A DNA stretch of 64,000 nucleotides from Fictibacillus sp. b24 (GCF_030348825.1 NZ_JAUCES010000005.1:3596001-3660000); one strand, 5' to 3'. Positions 9,228 to 18,234 are shown, counted from the first letter of the stretch. The notes: generated by a model not told the origin, from the sequence alone. Made by a program: numbers and translations.

Positions 9228-10187
9228 TTATTCAATCTCAATCACTAGTTTATCTGACCTTGCTCGTGAAACACAGGCTAAAATACAATTCTGGGCATTT
9301 TGTTGATCCTCACTAAGAAAGAAATCATAATGATCGATTTCCCCTTCTGAGACCGGCAGTTCACACGTTCCGCATCGTCCAACTCTACATGAATAAGGAA
9401 CATTCAAACCCTGCTGCAGTAGAGCATCTAATAATGTTTGCTTTTTATCTACCCGTATTTCTTTTCCACTTTTGAGTGAAATCTTAAAGGGCTTTACACG
9501 TTTAAGCTGAGGTGGTGAAAATCTTTCTTGGTGTACAGACTTTTTAGGATAGCCTAAATCTCTGGCCGCTTTTAAAAATTGTTCTATAAAAGATTCAGGA
9601 CCACAAAAATACACATGAGTGCCGATGGGGTGATTTTCTAGAGATGAAGTAGACATACGGTGGTTTTCTTCTGAGAAATAAAAATGACATTGCCCAGAAT
9701 AATGCTTCGTTAAAAACTCATAAAACGGACAATTTTGTTTTGATTTGGAAGCGTAATGAAGTTCGAAAGAGAATCCTTTGGTCATAAGTTCATGCATCAT
9801 TGATAGAAATGGAGTAATTCCTATTCCAGCCGCATAAAAAACATGATGCCTTGCTTTAAAACTGAGCGGAAAATGATTTTTTGGATAACTGATGTGCAGA
9901 CTGTCTCCAACTTTCATTGATTGATGCCAGAAACGTGATCCCCCTTTAGAATCCTCACTCAAACGAACGGCTATCTCATATTGTGAAGTTTCGTCGGGAT
10001 GACTAGTTAGCGAATATTGCCGAACTACTAATCCATTTGCTGTTTCAAGGTAAGTTGAGATATGCGAACCACCACTAAATCGTGGAAGTTTATTTCCCTT
10101 TGCCGGAGCTAGGATATACTTCTTAACATGCTCCGTCTCTTGCACAATAGAGGTGATTTGAACTGATAATGTAGCCTCTTTATACAA
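9228..10187 (-). CDS. flavin/2Fe-2S oxidoreductase, reductase of N-demethylase-like set
   Basis: 319 residues in the order flavin-binding barrel (RQYSLTSHP, about 76-84), NAD-binding domain (AAGIGITP) and C-terminal plant-type 2Fe-2S ferredoxin with Cys267, Cys272, Cys275 and Cys305 (spacing C-x4-C-x2-C-x29-C). This matches the phthalate-dioxygenase-reductase family, which passes electrons from NAD(P)H to an oxygenase. Its partners are probably the two genes upstream, separated by 13 bp and a 4-bp overlap. It corresponds to the reductase of dimethylamine monooxygenase-type complexes. Confidence 0.85.
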   Translation of the reverse strand: MYKEATLSVQITSIVQETEHVKKYILAPAKGNKLPRFSGGSHISTYLETANGLVVRQYSLTSHPDETSQYEIAVRLSEDSKGGSRFWHQSMKVGDSLHISYPKNHFPLSFKARHHVFYAAGIGITPFLSMMHELMTKGFSFELHYASKSKQNCPFYEFLTKHYSGQCHFYFSEENHRMSTSSLENHPIGTHVYFCGPESFIEQFLKAARDLGYPKKSVHQERFSPPQLKRVKPFKISLKSGKEIRVDKKQTLLDALLQQGLNVPYSCRVGRCGTCELPVSEGEIDHYDFFLSEDQQNAQNCILACVSRARSDKLVIEIE

Positions 10188-10200
10188 TTAAGCCCACCTC

Positions 10201-10656
10201 CTATAGTTTTGCAACATAGCCTAGGAATGCGTCGTGCATGGCAGAATAATGGTCTGAAACTTCAAGTTCTAAACCACAGCGATGACAATACAGCCTTTTC
10301 TGCTCATTATTGGACGTGTTGATTTCATGACAACGGCAGCAAAACACAGAAAATTTTTCCTCCCCATATCCAATGTATTGCACGTCTTCATCTGAAAAAC
10401 CGATATCCTCTACAGCTTTAAGAAATTGCTGAAGCTCTGAAGATGGTAATGCCACGTAGAGAAAGGTGCCCATCTTTTGAGATTTCAAGAAATCTTCCAA
10501 CAAGGACATTTTAAAATCTGAGAGAAGAAACCGTTCATGAGTCAGCCCTTCTTCATTTACCTTTTCCATCACGCTGCTTAACAGTTTTAAACCTTGATCA
10601 TCTCCACAAAAAATATACTTTCTTTTTCCATTGATAAAAACAGCTTCATTTTTCAT
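10201..10656 (-). CDS. DmmA-like small subunit with zinc-ribbon C-terminus
   Basis: 151 residues. The N-terminal part is an alpha/beta domain. The C-terminus holds CCRCH and, about 15 residues on, CHRCG, a likely metal-binding ribbon, then DHYSAMHDAFLGY. This arrangement fits the small subunit annotated as DmmA-like in dimethylamine monooxygenase systems. Its ATG overlaps the stop of the preceding heme-domain gene (ATGA), so expression is coupled. The function is inferred from neighbours and the Cys pattern. Confidence 0.65.
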   Translation of the reverse strand: MKNEAVFINGKRKYIFCGDDQGLKLLSSVMEKVNEEGLTHERFLLSDFKMSLLEDFLKSQKMGTFLYVALPSSELQQFLKAVEDIGFSDEDVQYIGYGEEKFSVFCCRCHEINTSNNEQKRLYCHRCGLELEVSDHYSAMHDAFLGYVAKL

Positions 10657-11609
10657 GTGGCTCTCACTCGTTCCAGCTGTTTTTCCAAGTAATCCAACAC
10701 CGCATCTTTATAAAGGGAAATACCTTTGTAATCAGCAATGTGTGAAGGAAGTTCAGAAAGAATATCATAAAACTGCTGCAGCCACTCCGAATTTGCAGCC
10801 AGCTGTTCTAAAGGCAGTAAATGCGTGTGAATGGTAAAAAGTATGCTGTTAGTTCGCGGCAATCTGAATAACTTCTGAACTTCTACTCGAATATGAACAA
10901 GCTTTCCTGCATTTTCTTTTGTAACTTGTTTACGAAGCTGACCCCATTGATCAAAGGTTTCTAGTGAAGTATCCAGCCTGTCACCTGCCATCAGTGACCA
11001 ATTTTTCCGTTCCCATGGGTTCCCTGCTTCTAATCTCATTAGAAACTGTAAAATCCGATCGTCCAATCCTTCTTCTTTGAAGCCTGGAATGGGATGGTGG
11101 ATGCTTTTGAACTTCATACCTAAGTTAAAGGCAAGCGACCAGTTCGCAGGAAAACAAAGCTGCCCTGCATCTAGATACAAGTCACCGTCACGCTGCATCA
11201 TTAGAATTAAATCCTCTTGCACATGATGGCTTATAAAAGCTAACGGCTCACACGGCAGTGACTTTTCATCACCAAAGACGAATTCTATTTTATCGTCCAA
11301 AATCTTATTAGAAAAAATCCAAATTGTATTCCTTTTCTCTACTGAAAATTGATTCGGATAATGTGCTGCGAGATGGTCAATAACAAGTTCAACGATTTCC
11401 CACTGTCCTGTCATGGTATGCGGAAGTGATTGATAGCAGCGTTCAGGATGATAAGTTAAAAGATTCCTCTTTAGAAGCATTTCTTTTTTATAATCTGAGG
11501 TGACCTCAACGCTAATGGGTTTATGCATCGGGATGGAGTTGTTGGAATAGCGGTAGGTTGAGCCCTTAAACGGGTACGGAAATTGTTCCAGATCAGCAGT
11601 CCATTTCAT
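10653..11609 (-). CDS. heme-dependent oxidative N-demethylase-like protein (DUF3445)
   Basis: 318 residues resembling the alpha-subunit family of heme-dependent oxidative N-demethylases (former DUF3445). Family features include the PFPFKG-like opening (here EQFPYPFKGSTYRY), the FPANWS segment after a Cys (LCFPANWSL, around 167-176) and the HxPIPG motif. Members oxidise secondary methylamines such as dimethylamine with O2, releasing formaldehyde. It leads a three-gene operon with the zinc-ribbon subunit and the 2Fe-2S reductase. Such sets are best known from marine proteobacteria. Confidence 0.75.
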   Translation of the reverse strand: MKWTADLEQFPYPFKGSTYRYSNNSIPMHKPISVEVTSDYKKEMLLKRNLLTYHPERCYQSLPHTMTGQWEIVELVIDHLAAHYPNQFSVEKRNTIWIFSNKILDDKIEFVFGDEKSLPCEPLAFISHHVQEDLILMMQRDGDLYLDAGQLCFPANWSLAFNLGMKFKSIHHPIPGFKEEGLDDRILQFLMRLEAGNPWERKNWSLMAGDRLDTSLETFDQWGQLRKQVTKENAGKLVHIRVEVQKLFRLPRTNSILFTIHTHLLPLEQLAANSEWLQQFYDILSELPSHIADYKGISLYKDAVLDYLEKQLERVRAT

Positions 11610-11675
11610 ATCATCACCCTTTACAGAATATTCTTATAATTCATTGTAAAGAAATTTGGTTCACATGAAAAGGCA

Positions 11676-11707
11676 AAAAGAGAACTGACTTTTTCAAGTT
11701 AGCTCTC
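11676..11707 (-). terminator. terminator of mce
   Basis: GAGAGCTAACTT pairs with AAGTCAGTTCTC on the reverse strand (wobble pairs included), followed by TTTTT. The stem contains the mce stop codon. Confidence 0.7.
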
Positions 11708-12118
11708 CTTCTTCTTTTCTGGATAATCACACAGTTCAATAATTTGCCCCTGCGAATACGCGGGATTCATATATATTAATCGTCTGCCATAAGGATTGGT
11801 ACGAAACGTATCTTTTAAAAAGGTATAGCCCCTGCTCTCAAACTCTTCAATCGTTTGAAGCAGATCATCCACCTCATAAGCGAGATGATGAACTCCTTTT
11901 CCCTTTTGGCGTATAAAACGCTCAATCGGTGAAGTTTTACTTGTTGGCTCAAGCAGTTCGATGACTTGATTCTCAAGCTCAATCACGGCGATATGCGTCT
12001 CAACACCAGGCTTTTCACTCGTGTATCGTTCCGTCAGCTTACCGCCTAAAACGTTTGTATAAAATTCTATCGCTTCATCTATTCTTCTTACCGCAATTCC
12101 TGTATGATCCAGTCTCAT
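11699..12118 (-). CDS. mce: methylmalonyl-CoA epimerase
   Basis: 139 residues of the VOC/glyoxalase superfamily, interconverting (R)- and (S)-methylmalonyl-CoA in propionyl-CoA metabolism. It has RLDHTGIAV with the first metal His, GVHHLAYEVDD with the second, and QGQIIELCDYP with the terminal Glu ligand. ATG 12118 was chosen because GAGGTGATT precedes it; the GTG at 12127 lies within that ribosome site. The mutase genes that often accompany mce are not in the window, so glyoxalase-like alternatives remain possible. Confidence 0.85.
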   Translation of the reverse strand: MRLDHTGIAVRRIDEAIEFYTNVLGGKLTERYTSEKPGVETHIAVIELENQVIELLEPTSKTSPIERFIRQKGKGVHHLAYEVDDLLQTIEEFESRGYTFLKDTFRTNPYGRRLIYMNPAYSQGQIIELCDYPEKKKES

Positions 12119-12176
12119 TACAATCACCTCTTCTTGAACTACTGACTTGAATTATAGAGCGTTGAGAGAGTTAACG

Positions 12177-12207
12177 CAAAAAAGGCAGCCTTTAGTAAAG
12201 GCCACCT
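12177..12207 (-). terminator. terminator of the sigma/anti-sigma operon
   Basis: GCCTTT (12188-12193) and AAAGGC (12197-12202) form the core. AGG/CCT extends the stem across a small internal loop. The reverse-strand RNA ends in six U. Confidence 0.7.
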
Positions 12208-12215
12208 GTAATAGA

Positions 12216-13529
12216 TCATTTAACTTTTATCTTCTCGTTGCCTTTAATCCACAAAGGATAAAAATCTAGTTCTATTGTTATTGGATTTTGTTCAGCCTTT
12301 ATAATCGGAAGTTCTATTCCAACTTGCTTCGTATTTGATTCTTCATCAGCACTCATAGATTGGGCATGTGATTGGATCTCCTGCCCTTTTGAATCTCTAA
12401 TCGTACCGAAGCCCATCACTGAATAATTTTTGCTCTTCTTAACAGAAAGATCAAAAACAAGTTGCCCGTTTTCTTTTCTGGCGTTACTAAGTTTGTTTCC
12501 AGCAGGCTGTTTTAAGATCTTCATCTTTTCTGTATCTACCACGACGACTGCATTGTCTTTGTCAATTGCTTGAGCTGTATTTAAAACTAGATATAATTCT
12601 TTCGGTTCTTTAAAATAGTTACTTTGGAGGTAGATTTCTTGCTCTGAATCTTTATCACCCGATGCAGTAATTCCATTCGTAATTCCTCCCCACACTTCAT
12701 TGTTCTCATCAACAATTCGCAAATCCTCAAGCTGAAGAATTTGTTTTTTATTGCTAGGATCCATTTTTAGCTTTACTGCAGCTCTTAGCGGATATATCGT
12801 TACTTTTTCAATGTTAATCTTTTGCCCCTCTAGTTCCATCGTTTGATGTACAGCGTATTCCTTCTTTTCTTTAAACTCTTTTAACGAAAACGGAATAGAA
12901 AATTTTTTGTTTTTTATCTCAAGATCAACAATGTATTCTGTTGGAGCAATGGGAACTTCAAAGAAATATTCAATTTCACCGCTAAAAGTATTCTCTCCTT
13001 TATCAGATGAGTGGAAATCACCTAAAGTATTAAACGCTTCATCCAAAACCATTCCGTCTTTCGCTCTAATCTTAACGTTATCAAACATAATTTCTTTCAA
13101 CTTTTCTTTTGATTCAATGGTGTAAAACAGTACAATACCCATTTCGTCTGATATCGTTCCATCAATGGTAACTTTTAAACCATCCTTTTTATCAGAAGCA
13201 CCTTGTTCCTGATAGTACTTATGTTCAACAGCTGCCATTCTTCCTTTATCATCGCGAATCATATTCACGATCCTTTCCATACCCGGAATCTCTGCCATGT
13301 AGCTTGCAAATGCAGGAGATATACGAATGGAAGAAAATATTCCTATTAGTAATAGTGCTGCTGCTATGAAACTATAAATGTTTCTTTTCTTTCGGCTGTA
13401 TTTTCGTTCTTCGGATTTTGCCTTTTGAAACCCTGCCATAATGGCGTTATCGATAGAATTTAGTGAAATGGGGATGTCATCAAATTCTTTCTTTAAGTCG
13501 CTCAATTTTTCTTCTTCTTTTTCAAACAT
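12216..13529 (-). CDS. DUF4179 anti-sigma factor
   Basis: 437 residues. The N-terminal ~45 residues are cytoplasmic and charged, followed by one transmembrane helix (about 50-68) and a large extracellular region holding the DUF4179 domain (about 45-135) and beta-rich sequence. It overlaps the ECF sigma gene upstream by 8 bp and is therefore the expected membrane-bound partner that holds that sigma factor inactive until an envelope signal arrives. The signal is unknown. Confidence 0.82.
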   Translation of the reverse strand: MFEKEEEKLSDLKKEFDDIPISLNSIDNAIMAGFQKAKSEERKYSRKKRNIYSFIAAALLLIGIFSSIRISPAFASYMAEIPGMERIVNMIRDDKGRMAAVEHKYYQEQGASDKKDGLKVTIDGTISDEMGIVLFYTIESKEKLKEIMFDNVKIRAKDGMVLDEAFNTLGDFHSSDKGENTFSGEIEYFFEVPIAPTEYIVDLEIKNKKFSIPFSLKEFKEKKEYAVHQTMELEGQKINIEKVTIYPLRAAVKLKMDPSNKKQILQLEDLRIVDENNEVWGGITNGITASGDKDSEQEIYLQSNYFKEPKELYLVLNTAQAIDKDNAVVVVDTEKMKILKQPAGNKLSNARKENGQLVFDLSVKKSKNYSVMGFGTIRDSKGQEIQSHAQSMSADEESNTKQVGIELPIIKAEQNPITIELDFYPLWIKGNEKIKVK

Positions 13530-14043
13530 CTAGATTACCTCCTTTCTCTTCAAGCTTTTCCCGCAGCGATCTTAACGCTTTATTGAGCCATGTTTTCACA
13601 GTACCTTCCGGACATTGCAGCGTATCCGCAATGTCTTTAATTTTCAAATCATGAAAATATTTTAACGTGAGAATTTCACGTGACCTTTCGTCGAGGCCAA
13701 GCATGGCATCCCTTAATTCAATCTCCGTATGATTCTCTGAGACTCCTAATGAGTTCAACATCTCATCATTTTTTACAATCCGTTTTTTGCTTTTCAACTG
13801 ATCATTGCAATAATTAATCATAATTCGCATGAGCCAAGTCTTAAAATAGGAAGATTTCTTTAACTTCCTGATCCCTTTATACGCCCTGTATGTGACTTCT
13901 TGAATAGCTTCGAGTGCATCACCTTCATTACGCAGAAAAGATATTGCTGTTTTATATAAATCTACTTTATAGGTCTGAATTAACTGCAAAAACGCCTCAT
14001 CATTCCCTTTAATGGCTTTCTTCACTAAATTTTCTGTCTCCAA
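13522..14043 (-). CDS. ECF RNA polymerase sigma factor
   Basis: 173 residues with sigma region 2 (about 10-75, including DALEAIQEVTYRAYKGI and FKTWLMRIMIN) and region 4 (about 110-165, LKIKDIADTLQCPEGTVKTWL helix-turn-helix). There is no region 1 or 3, as expected for the extracytoplasmic-function group. It is close to the SigV/SigW class of Bacillus. It is co-transcribed and overlapping with the DUF4179 anti-sigma gene and probably drives its own promoter just upstream. Confidence 0.9.
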   Translation of the reverse strand: METENLVKKAIKGNDEAFLQLIQTYKVDLYKTAISFLRNEGDALEAIQEVTYRAYKGIRKLKKSSYFKTWLMRIMINYCNDQLKSKKRIVKNDEMLNSLGVSENHTEIELRDAMLGLDERSREILTLKYFHDLKIKDIADTLQCPEGTVKTWLNKALRSLREKLEEKGGNLDV

Positions 14044-14072
14044 CTTCTCGCCTCCTAACCCCTTACCTATAT

Positions 14073-14100
14073 ATTAGACCGTGGGGCGTGGAAAAAGTTT
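14073..14100 (-). promoter_or_regulatory. candidate autoregulated ECF promoter
   Basis: On the reverse strand AAACTTTTTC (14100-14091) and GGTCTAAT (14080-14073) are spaced like an ECF -35/-10 pair (about 15 bp between AAACTT and GTCTAA). They lie some 30-55 bp before the sigma gene ATG, whose ribosome site is TTAGGAGGCGAG. Confidence 0.5.
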
Positions 14101-14110
14101 TTAAAAAAAT

Positions 14111-14144
14111 AAAAAAATCAGCCCTATAATGAAGGACTGATTTT
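14111..14144 (-). terminator. terminator of the siderophore importer operon
   Basis: AAAATCAG (14114-14121) pairs with CTGATTTT (14137-14144), extended by a wobble and two GC pairs. On the reverse strand it is followed by a run of seven T. Confidence 0.8.
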
Positions 14145-14150
14145 CACTTC

Positions 14151-15158
14151 TTATTTTTTTGCCAAAAGGTACATAAAGTACGGTGCACCAATGATGGTTA
14201 CGATGATTCCAGCAGGGATGCCGCTTGGATCTAAGATGACTCTTCCTATCGTGTCTGCTGCAAGCAAAAGAATAGCTCCTATTAACGCTGCAACAGGAAG
14301 GAACGCTTGATGACGCGGACCAACGAGTGATCTGGCGATATGAGGAGACATGAGTCCTACAAAAGCAATTCCGCCACTAACCGCTACTGATGCTGAAGCA
14401 AGCGCTACCGCAACCATGATCAGAAGAATTCTTTCTCTTCCTACATTCACGCCAACACCAACTGAAACATTCTCATGCAGGTTCAATGTGTTTAGCACAT
14501 TGGACTTAAACATCGTATATGGAACGAGCAACAGTATCCATGGCAGCAACGACAGAACAAATATCCAATCATCACCCCATATTCTACCCGCCATCCAGTT
14601 CGCCATGAATGAGTAGTCTTCCATATCTAATCGTGTTGATAACGTTAATGTTGCCCCATATAGCGCTGCAGCCAATCCAACACCGACTAAAACTAGCCTC
14701 GTTGGTTCAACACCTTCGCCTTTTTTATAAGACATCACATAAATGACAGCAGCTGTTGCCAATCCGCCTGCTAAAGCAAATAGCGGCAACACGTATAGAA
14801 AACTCGATGATTCTACCGTAAAAAACATGATGTACACCACAACCATCAGACCAGAACCAGCATTAATTCCTAAAATACCAGGATCTGAAAGCGGGTTCTT
14901 CGTAATACTTTGCAGGATAGCACCAGACACTGCGAGCCCCATCCCCGCAAGGATTGCAACAAATATGCGTGGTAACCTAAACTCAAAAAGAATTAGATTC
15001 TCTCTCGGTGTTCCTTGTCCAATAATCGTTCGGAATAGTTCTGAAGGAGTTAATGAAGCAAAACCAGTTGCCACACTTACAATAAAAATGGCTATCAACA
15101 AAGAAATCGCTGCAAACGTTGCTACTCTTACTCTCTTAATCTGACGCGCATTCATCAT
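14151..15158 (-). CDS. iron-siderophore ABC permease (FecCD), second subunit
   Basis: 335 residues with about nine to ten membrane spans and the FecCD signatures RLPRIFVAILAGMGLAVSGAILQ and GGIAFVGLMSPHIAR. It forms the membrane channel of a type II ABC importer together with the adjacent permease, whose gene overlaps it by 4 bp. It resembles YfhA of B. subtilis, which with YfiZ and YfiY takes up hydroxamate siderophores. It is the last gene before a strong terminator. Confidence 0.9.
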   Translation of the reverse strand: MMNARQIKRVRVATFAAISLLIAIFIVSVATGFASLTPSELFRTIIGQGTPRENLILFEFRLPRIFVAILAGMGLAVSGAILQSITKNPLSDPGILGINAGSGLMVVVYIMFFTVESSSFLYVLPLFALAGGLATAAVIYVMSYKKGEGVEPTRLVLVGVGLAAALYGATLTLSTRLDMEDYSFMANWMAGRIWGDDWIFVLSLLPWILLLVPYTMFKSNVLNTLNLHENVSVGVGVNVGRERILLIMVAVALASASVAVSGGIAFVGLMSPHIARSLVGPRHQAFLPVAALIGAILLLAADTIGRVILDPSGIPAGIIVTIIGAPYFMYLLAKK

Positions 15159-16198
15159 GACAGTTTTCTCCCTCCCTTTCTTGCAAGGTAAAGGAAGAAA
15201 GGAACACCGATCATGGCAACTACTGCACCAACTGGTGTTTCATATGGAGCGTTTACCGTTCTAGCAAATGTATCCGCTAAAACCATCAGCACACTTCCAA
15301 AGATCGCAGAACAAGGAATGATCCAGCGATAATCGGTTCCCACTAAAAATCGCACAATATGAGGGACCATCAGACCGACAAAGGCGATGGCACCAACAAG
15401 GGAAACTGCCGCGCCGGCTAGGATTAATACGACAGTCATCAGAATACATTTTGTTAATAAAGTCCGCTGACCTAAACCTTTTGCCACTTCTTCACCAAAG
15501 CTCAGAATCGTTAGCTGCCTTGAGAACATAACAGCAACCGCAATCCCAACAATGACAACAGGTACAATGATTTTTAACTGTTCCCAGTTGGTTCCGGATA
15601 CCCCGCCGGCTGTCCAAAAAGCAAGGTCTTGAGAAAGCTTAAAGTATAAAGCAATCCCTTCTCCCAACGAAGAAAGCAGTGCAGAAACGGCGGCACCAGC
15701 AAGCGTAATTCGAATCGGCGTTAATCCACCTCGGCTCATTGAACCTAATCCAAATACCATCGCTGCACCAATTCCTGCACCTATAAAGGAAATAACCATG
15801 ACCGTAAGATAGTTTGCTCCTGTGTTAAAAGCAAATACACATGCAAGTGCTAAACTTGCACCCGCGTTCAAACCAAGCAAACCAGGATCTGCTAACGGAT
15901 TTCGGGTCATCCCTTGCATAATTGCCCCACTTACTGCAAACCCAGCACCAACAATTGCTGCACCAAGCTCCCTTGGTAATCGGAGACTTACAATGATACG
16001 GTCAGCTTCCCTCGTAGGATCATAGTTTAGGATAGAATTCCAAACCGTAAGAAAGTTGATCTTGGCTGCGCCAACTGATATCGCAAGCCCAATACTTAAC
16101 AAGAGTAGAGCGAACCCCATCAAAAGAATCGCTGAACCCACTGCTGGTCTCGAATACACTTTATTATCTTTTATGAGCTTGATTTTTGTTTTGAACAT
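15155..16198 (-). CDS. iron-siderophore ABC permease (FecCD), first subunit
   Basis: 347 residues, polytopic, with RLPRELGAAIVGAGFAVSGA and GAIAFVGLMVPHIVR, the FecCD permease signatures including the coupling region for the ATPase. It resembles YfiZ. It overlaps the next permease gene by 4 bp and begins 26 bp after the binding-protein gene. It would form a heterodimer with the following gene product. Confidence 0.9.
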   Translation of the reverse strand: MFKTKIKLIKDNKVYSRPAVGSAILLMGFALLLLSIGLAISVGAAKINFLTVWNSILNYDPTREADRIIVSLRLPRELGAAIVGAGFAVSGAIMQGMTRNPLADPGLLGLNAGASLALACVFAFNTGANYLTVMVISFIGAGIGAAMVFGLGSMSRGGLTPIRITLAGAAVSALLSSLGEGIALYFKLSQDLAFWTAGGVSGTNWEQLKIIVPVVIVGIAVAVMFSRQLTILSFGEEVAKGLGQRTLLTKCILMTVVLILAGAAVSLVGAIAFVGLMVPHIVRFLVGTDYRWIIPCSAIFGSVLMVLADTFARTVNAPYETPVGAVVAMIGVPFFLYLARKGGRKLS

Positions 16199-16224
16199 GG
16201 CGTTTTCCCTTTTTTAAAAGCTTT

Positions 16225-17175
16225 TTATTTCTTTTTCGTTAACTCTTCAACAATAATGTCTAATTCTTTTTCTAGAGAAATTGGATCATTAAAATAAAAA
16301 GATTCTGAATCAAACTTAATTGCGTTACCATTCTTAACTGCCGGTAGCTCTTTCCACACATCTGACTCCATGAATGAATTGTCTGGATTACCAGCACCTG
16401 ATCCAACAAAAATATAGTCTCCAGCGTAAGTAGGGATTACTTCTGTAGAAATAGCTTTCCATCCTGGACCGAAAACATCTTCTTCTAATTTTTTAGGAGC
16501 TTTAAGTTCAAGAGCTTGATAGATAACTTCTGTTCCACGACCCCAGTTCTTACCGTAAACATACATATCTTTACCGTATGCTTCCATAACCATGAACGTC
16601 TTGTCTTCACCGATTGCTGACTTTACTTTTTCACGAGCGTCAGCTGCTTTCTTCTTCCACTCTTCAACCCAAGTCTTTGCTTCTTTTTCTTTATTAACCA
16701 TTTTACCGATTTCAACATGCTGTTCCATGTAATCATACTTGTCATATGTCATTGTTACGGTTGGAGCAATTTCTTCGTATTTCTTGATGTTTTTATCATC
16801 AGAATACGTGATGATCAAGTCAGGATCTAATTCTAATAATTTTTCATAAGAATCAGCTGTAACCACTTCAGCTTTGTCTAGTTTGTTACCGAAGAATTTA
16901 TTTTGTTTTGGATATTCATTAACAGCAACCGGAGTAATGCCTAAATCTAGCAAATTACCAGCATATGTAGCAGCCAGCATTGCAACACGTTTCGGTTCAG
17001 CTGGCACTTCTATTTCTTTACCTTTCTCGTCTTTATAGATTCTTGTTTCATTCTTTGGAGAATCCTTCTCCCCTGAACTTGCACCTTCTTCTGATTTATT
17101 ACCGCATGCTGCTAGTACAAACACCAAAAGTAATGTCATAAAGCTAACGAGTAATTGTTTTGTTGTTCTTTTCAT
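16225..17175 (-). CDS. siderophore-binding lipoprotein
   Basis: 316 residues. The N-terminus MKRTTKQLLVSFMTLLLVF leads to a lipobox LAAC with Cys24 as the lipidated residue. The rest is a two-lobed periplasmic-binding fold (KRVAMLAATYAGNLLDLGI at about 62-80) joined by a long helix, typical of class III iron-siderophore receptors such as YfiY. It captures Fe-siderophore outside the membrane and delivers it to the two FecCD permeases encoded next. A Fur box lies just upstream. Confidence 0.9.
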   Translation of the reverse strand: MKRTTKQLLVSFMTLLLVFVLAACGNKSEEGASSGEKDSPKNETRIYKDEKGKEIEVPAEPKRVAMLAATYAGNLLDLGITPVAVNEYPKQNKFFGNKLDKAEVVTADSYEKLLELDPDLIITYSDDKNIKKYEEIAPTVTMTYDKYDYMEQHVEIGKMVNKEKEAKTWVEEWKKKAADAREKVKSAIGEDKTFMVMEAYGKDMYVYGKNWGRGTEVIYQALELKAPKKLEEDVFGPGWKAISTEVIPTYAGDYIFVGSGAGNPDNSFMESDVWKELPAVKNGNAIKFDSESFYFNDPISLEKELDIIVEELTKKK

Positions 17176-17201
17176 TTTGTTATCCCCCTATATTTGTTAA
17201 A

Positions 17202-17216
17202 TAAAAATCATTCTCA
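17202..17216 (-). promoter_or_regulatory. Fur box upstream of siderophore-binding protein
   Basis: Reverse strand TGAGAATGATTTTTA matches the 7-1-7 Fur consensus TGATAATNATTATCA at 12 of 15 positions by eye. It sits about 30 bp before the lipoprotein start. Confidence 0.75.
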
Positions 17217-17244
17217 ATTAACTGTAAAAAAGAAAGGCGAATAC

Positions 17245-18057
17245 TTACGCCAAGTTTTCAACCAATTTAACATTCTTGATGAGATCATACGTTAAACATA
17301 CAGGCTTTCTCGTTCTTGGATCTAAGCCAATTTCAGCATCAATGTTAAAGACATTTCGCAGGACCGTACGGGTCATTACCTCTTCAGCCGTATCTTCTTT
17401 TAAGATGGATCCGTCTTTCATTGCGACCATATGGTGAGCAAAACGAGCTGCATGGTTCAAATCATGAATAACCATTACGATGGTTCTATTCTCATCTCGA
17501 TTCAACTGGTGCAACAACTCAAGAACTTCTAGCTGATGAGATAGATCCAAATATGTAGTCGGTTCATCAAGTAAGATAATATCCGTTTCTTGAGCTAATG
17601 CCATCGCAATCCATACACGTTGGCGCTGACCACCTGAAAGAGCATCTACTGCGCGCTCTTTGAATTCTAAAACTCCTGTAACTTCTAAAGCCCAGTCAAT
17701 GACTTCAAAATCACGTTTGGAAAGCTTGCCAAAACCTTTTTGATAAGGAAACCTTCCGTAAGAAACAAGTTCTCCAACCGTAAGCCCTTCTGGAGAATCA
17801 GGTGACTGTGGCAATATGGCCATCTTTTGCGCGATTTTTTTCGTAGATTCTTTGCTAACGGCTTTACCATCCAGATAAACAACACCTGATTTTGGGTTAA
17901 GTATACGCGACAACGTTTTCAAAACCGTCGATTTTCCGCAGCCATTCGGTCCGATGATTGTCGTTATCTTCCCGTCTGGAATGGAAATGTTAAGATCTTT
18001 TACTATGTCTCGTTCACCATATGATATTTGTAAATGTTCAGCATATAGTCTAGACAC
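17245..18057 (-). CDS. siderophore ABC transporter ATPase (FecE/YusV-like)
   Basis: 270 residues with Walker A GPNGCGKST (36-44), signature LSGGQRQRVWIAMALAQ, Walker B DIILLDEPTTYLD and switch His in MVIHDLNHA. It powers iron-siderophore import by the following permeases. In B. subtilis the shared ATPase YusV is encoded away from yfiY-yfiZ-yfhA; here the ATPase heads the cluster. A small GGCG/CGCC hairpin plus T-rich tract at its stop, and a separate Fur box before the next gene, suggest it may be partly transcribed on its own. Confidence 0.92.
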   Translation of the reverse strand: MSRLYAEHLQISYGERDIVKDLNISIPDGKITTIIGPNGCGKSTVLKTLSRILNPKSGVVYLDGKAVSKESTKKIAQKMAILPQSPDSPEGLTVGELVSYGRFPYQKGFGKLSKRDFEVIDWALEVTGVLEFKERAVDALSGGQRQRVWIAMALAQETDIILLDEPTTYLDLSHQLEVLELLHQLNRDENRTIVMVIHDLNHAARFAHHMVAMKDGSILKEDTAEEVMTRTVLRNVFNIDAEIGLDPRTRKPVCLTYDLIKNVKLVENLA

Positions 18058-18116
18058 TTGTTTCGCCCTCCTTTAAACAGTTGTTTAATAATTTATTTAA
18101 AGCGTATCATTTAATT

Positions 18117-18135
18117 GAAAATGATTATCAATATC
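18117..18135 (-). promoter_or_regulatory. Fur box at head of importer cluster
   Basis: GAAAATGATTATCAATATC closely matches the 19-bp Fur box GATAATGATTATCATTATC. It lies about 60-80 bp upstream of the ATPase start, so the cluster should be derepressed on iron limitation. Confidence 0.88.
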
Positions 18136-18191
18136 GTTTCTCATTTTATTGGATATTTCTAAAGGTGTCAACGGAATATTTAAACTTGTCA

Positions 18192-18222
18192 CAAAAAAAT
18201 CAGCCTTTTACTAAAGGCTGAT
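18192..18222 (-). terminator. terminator of the L,D-transpeptidase gene
   Basis: ATCAGCCTTT (18199-18208) pairs perfectly with AAAGGCTGAT (18213-18222), followed on the reverse strand by seven T. Confidence 0.88.
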
Positions 18223-18234
18223 CTTAATTAATAT

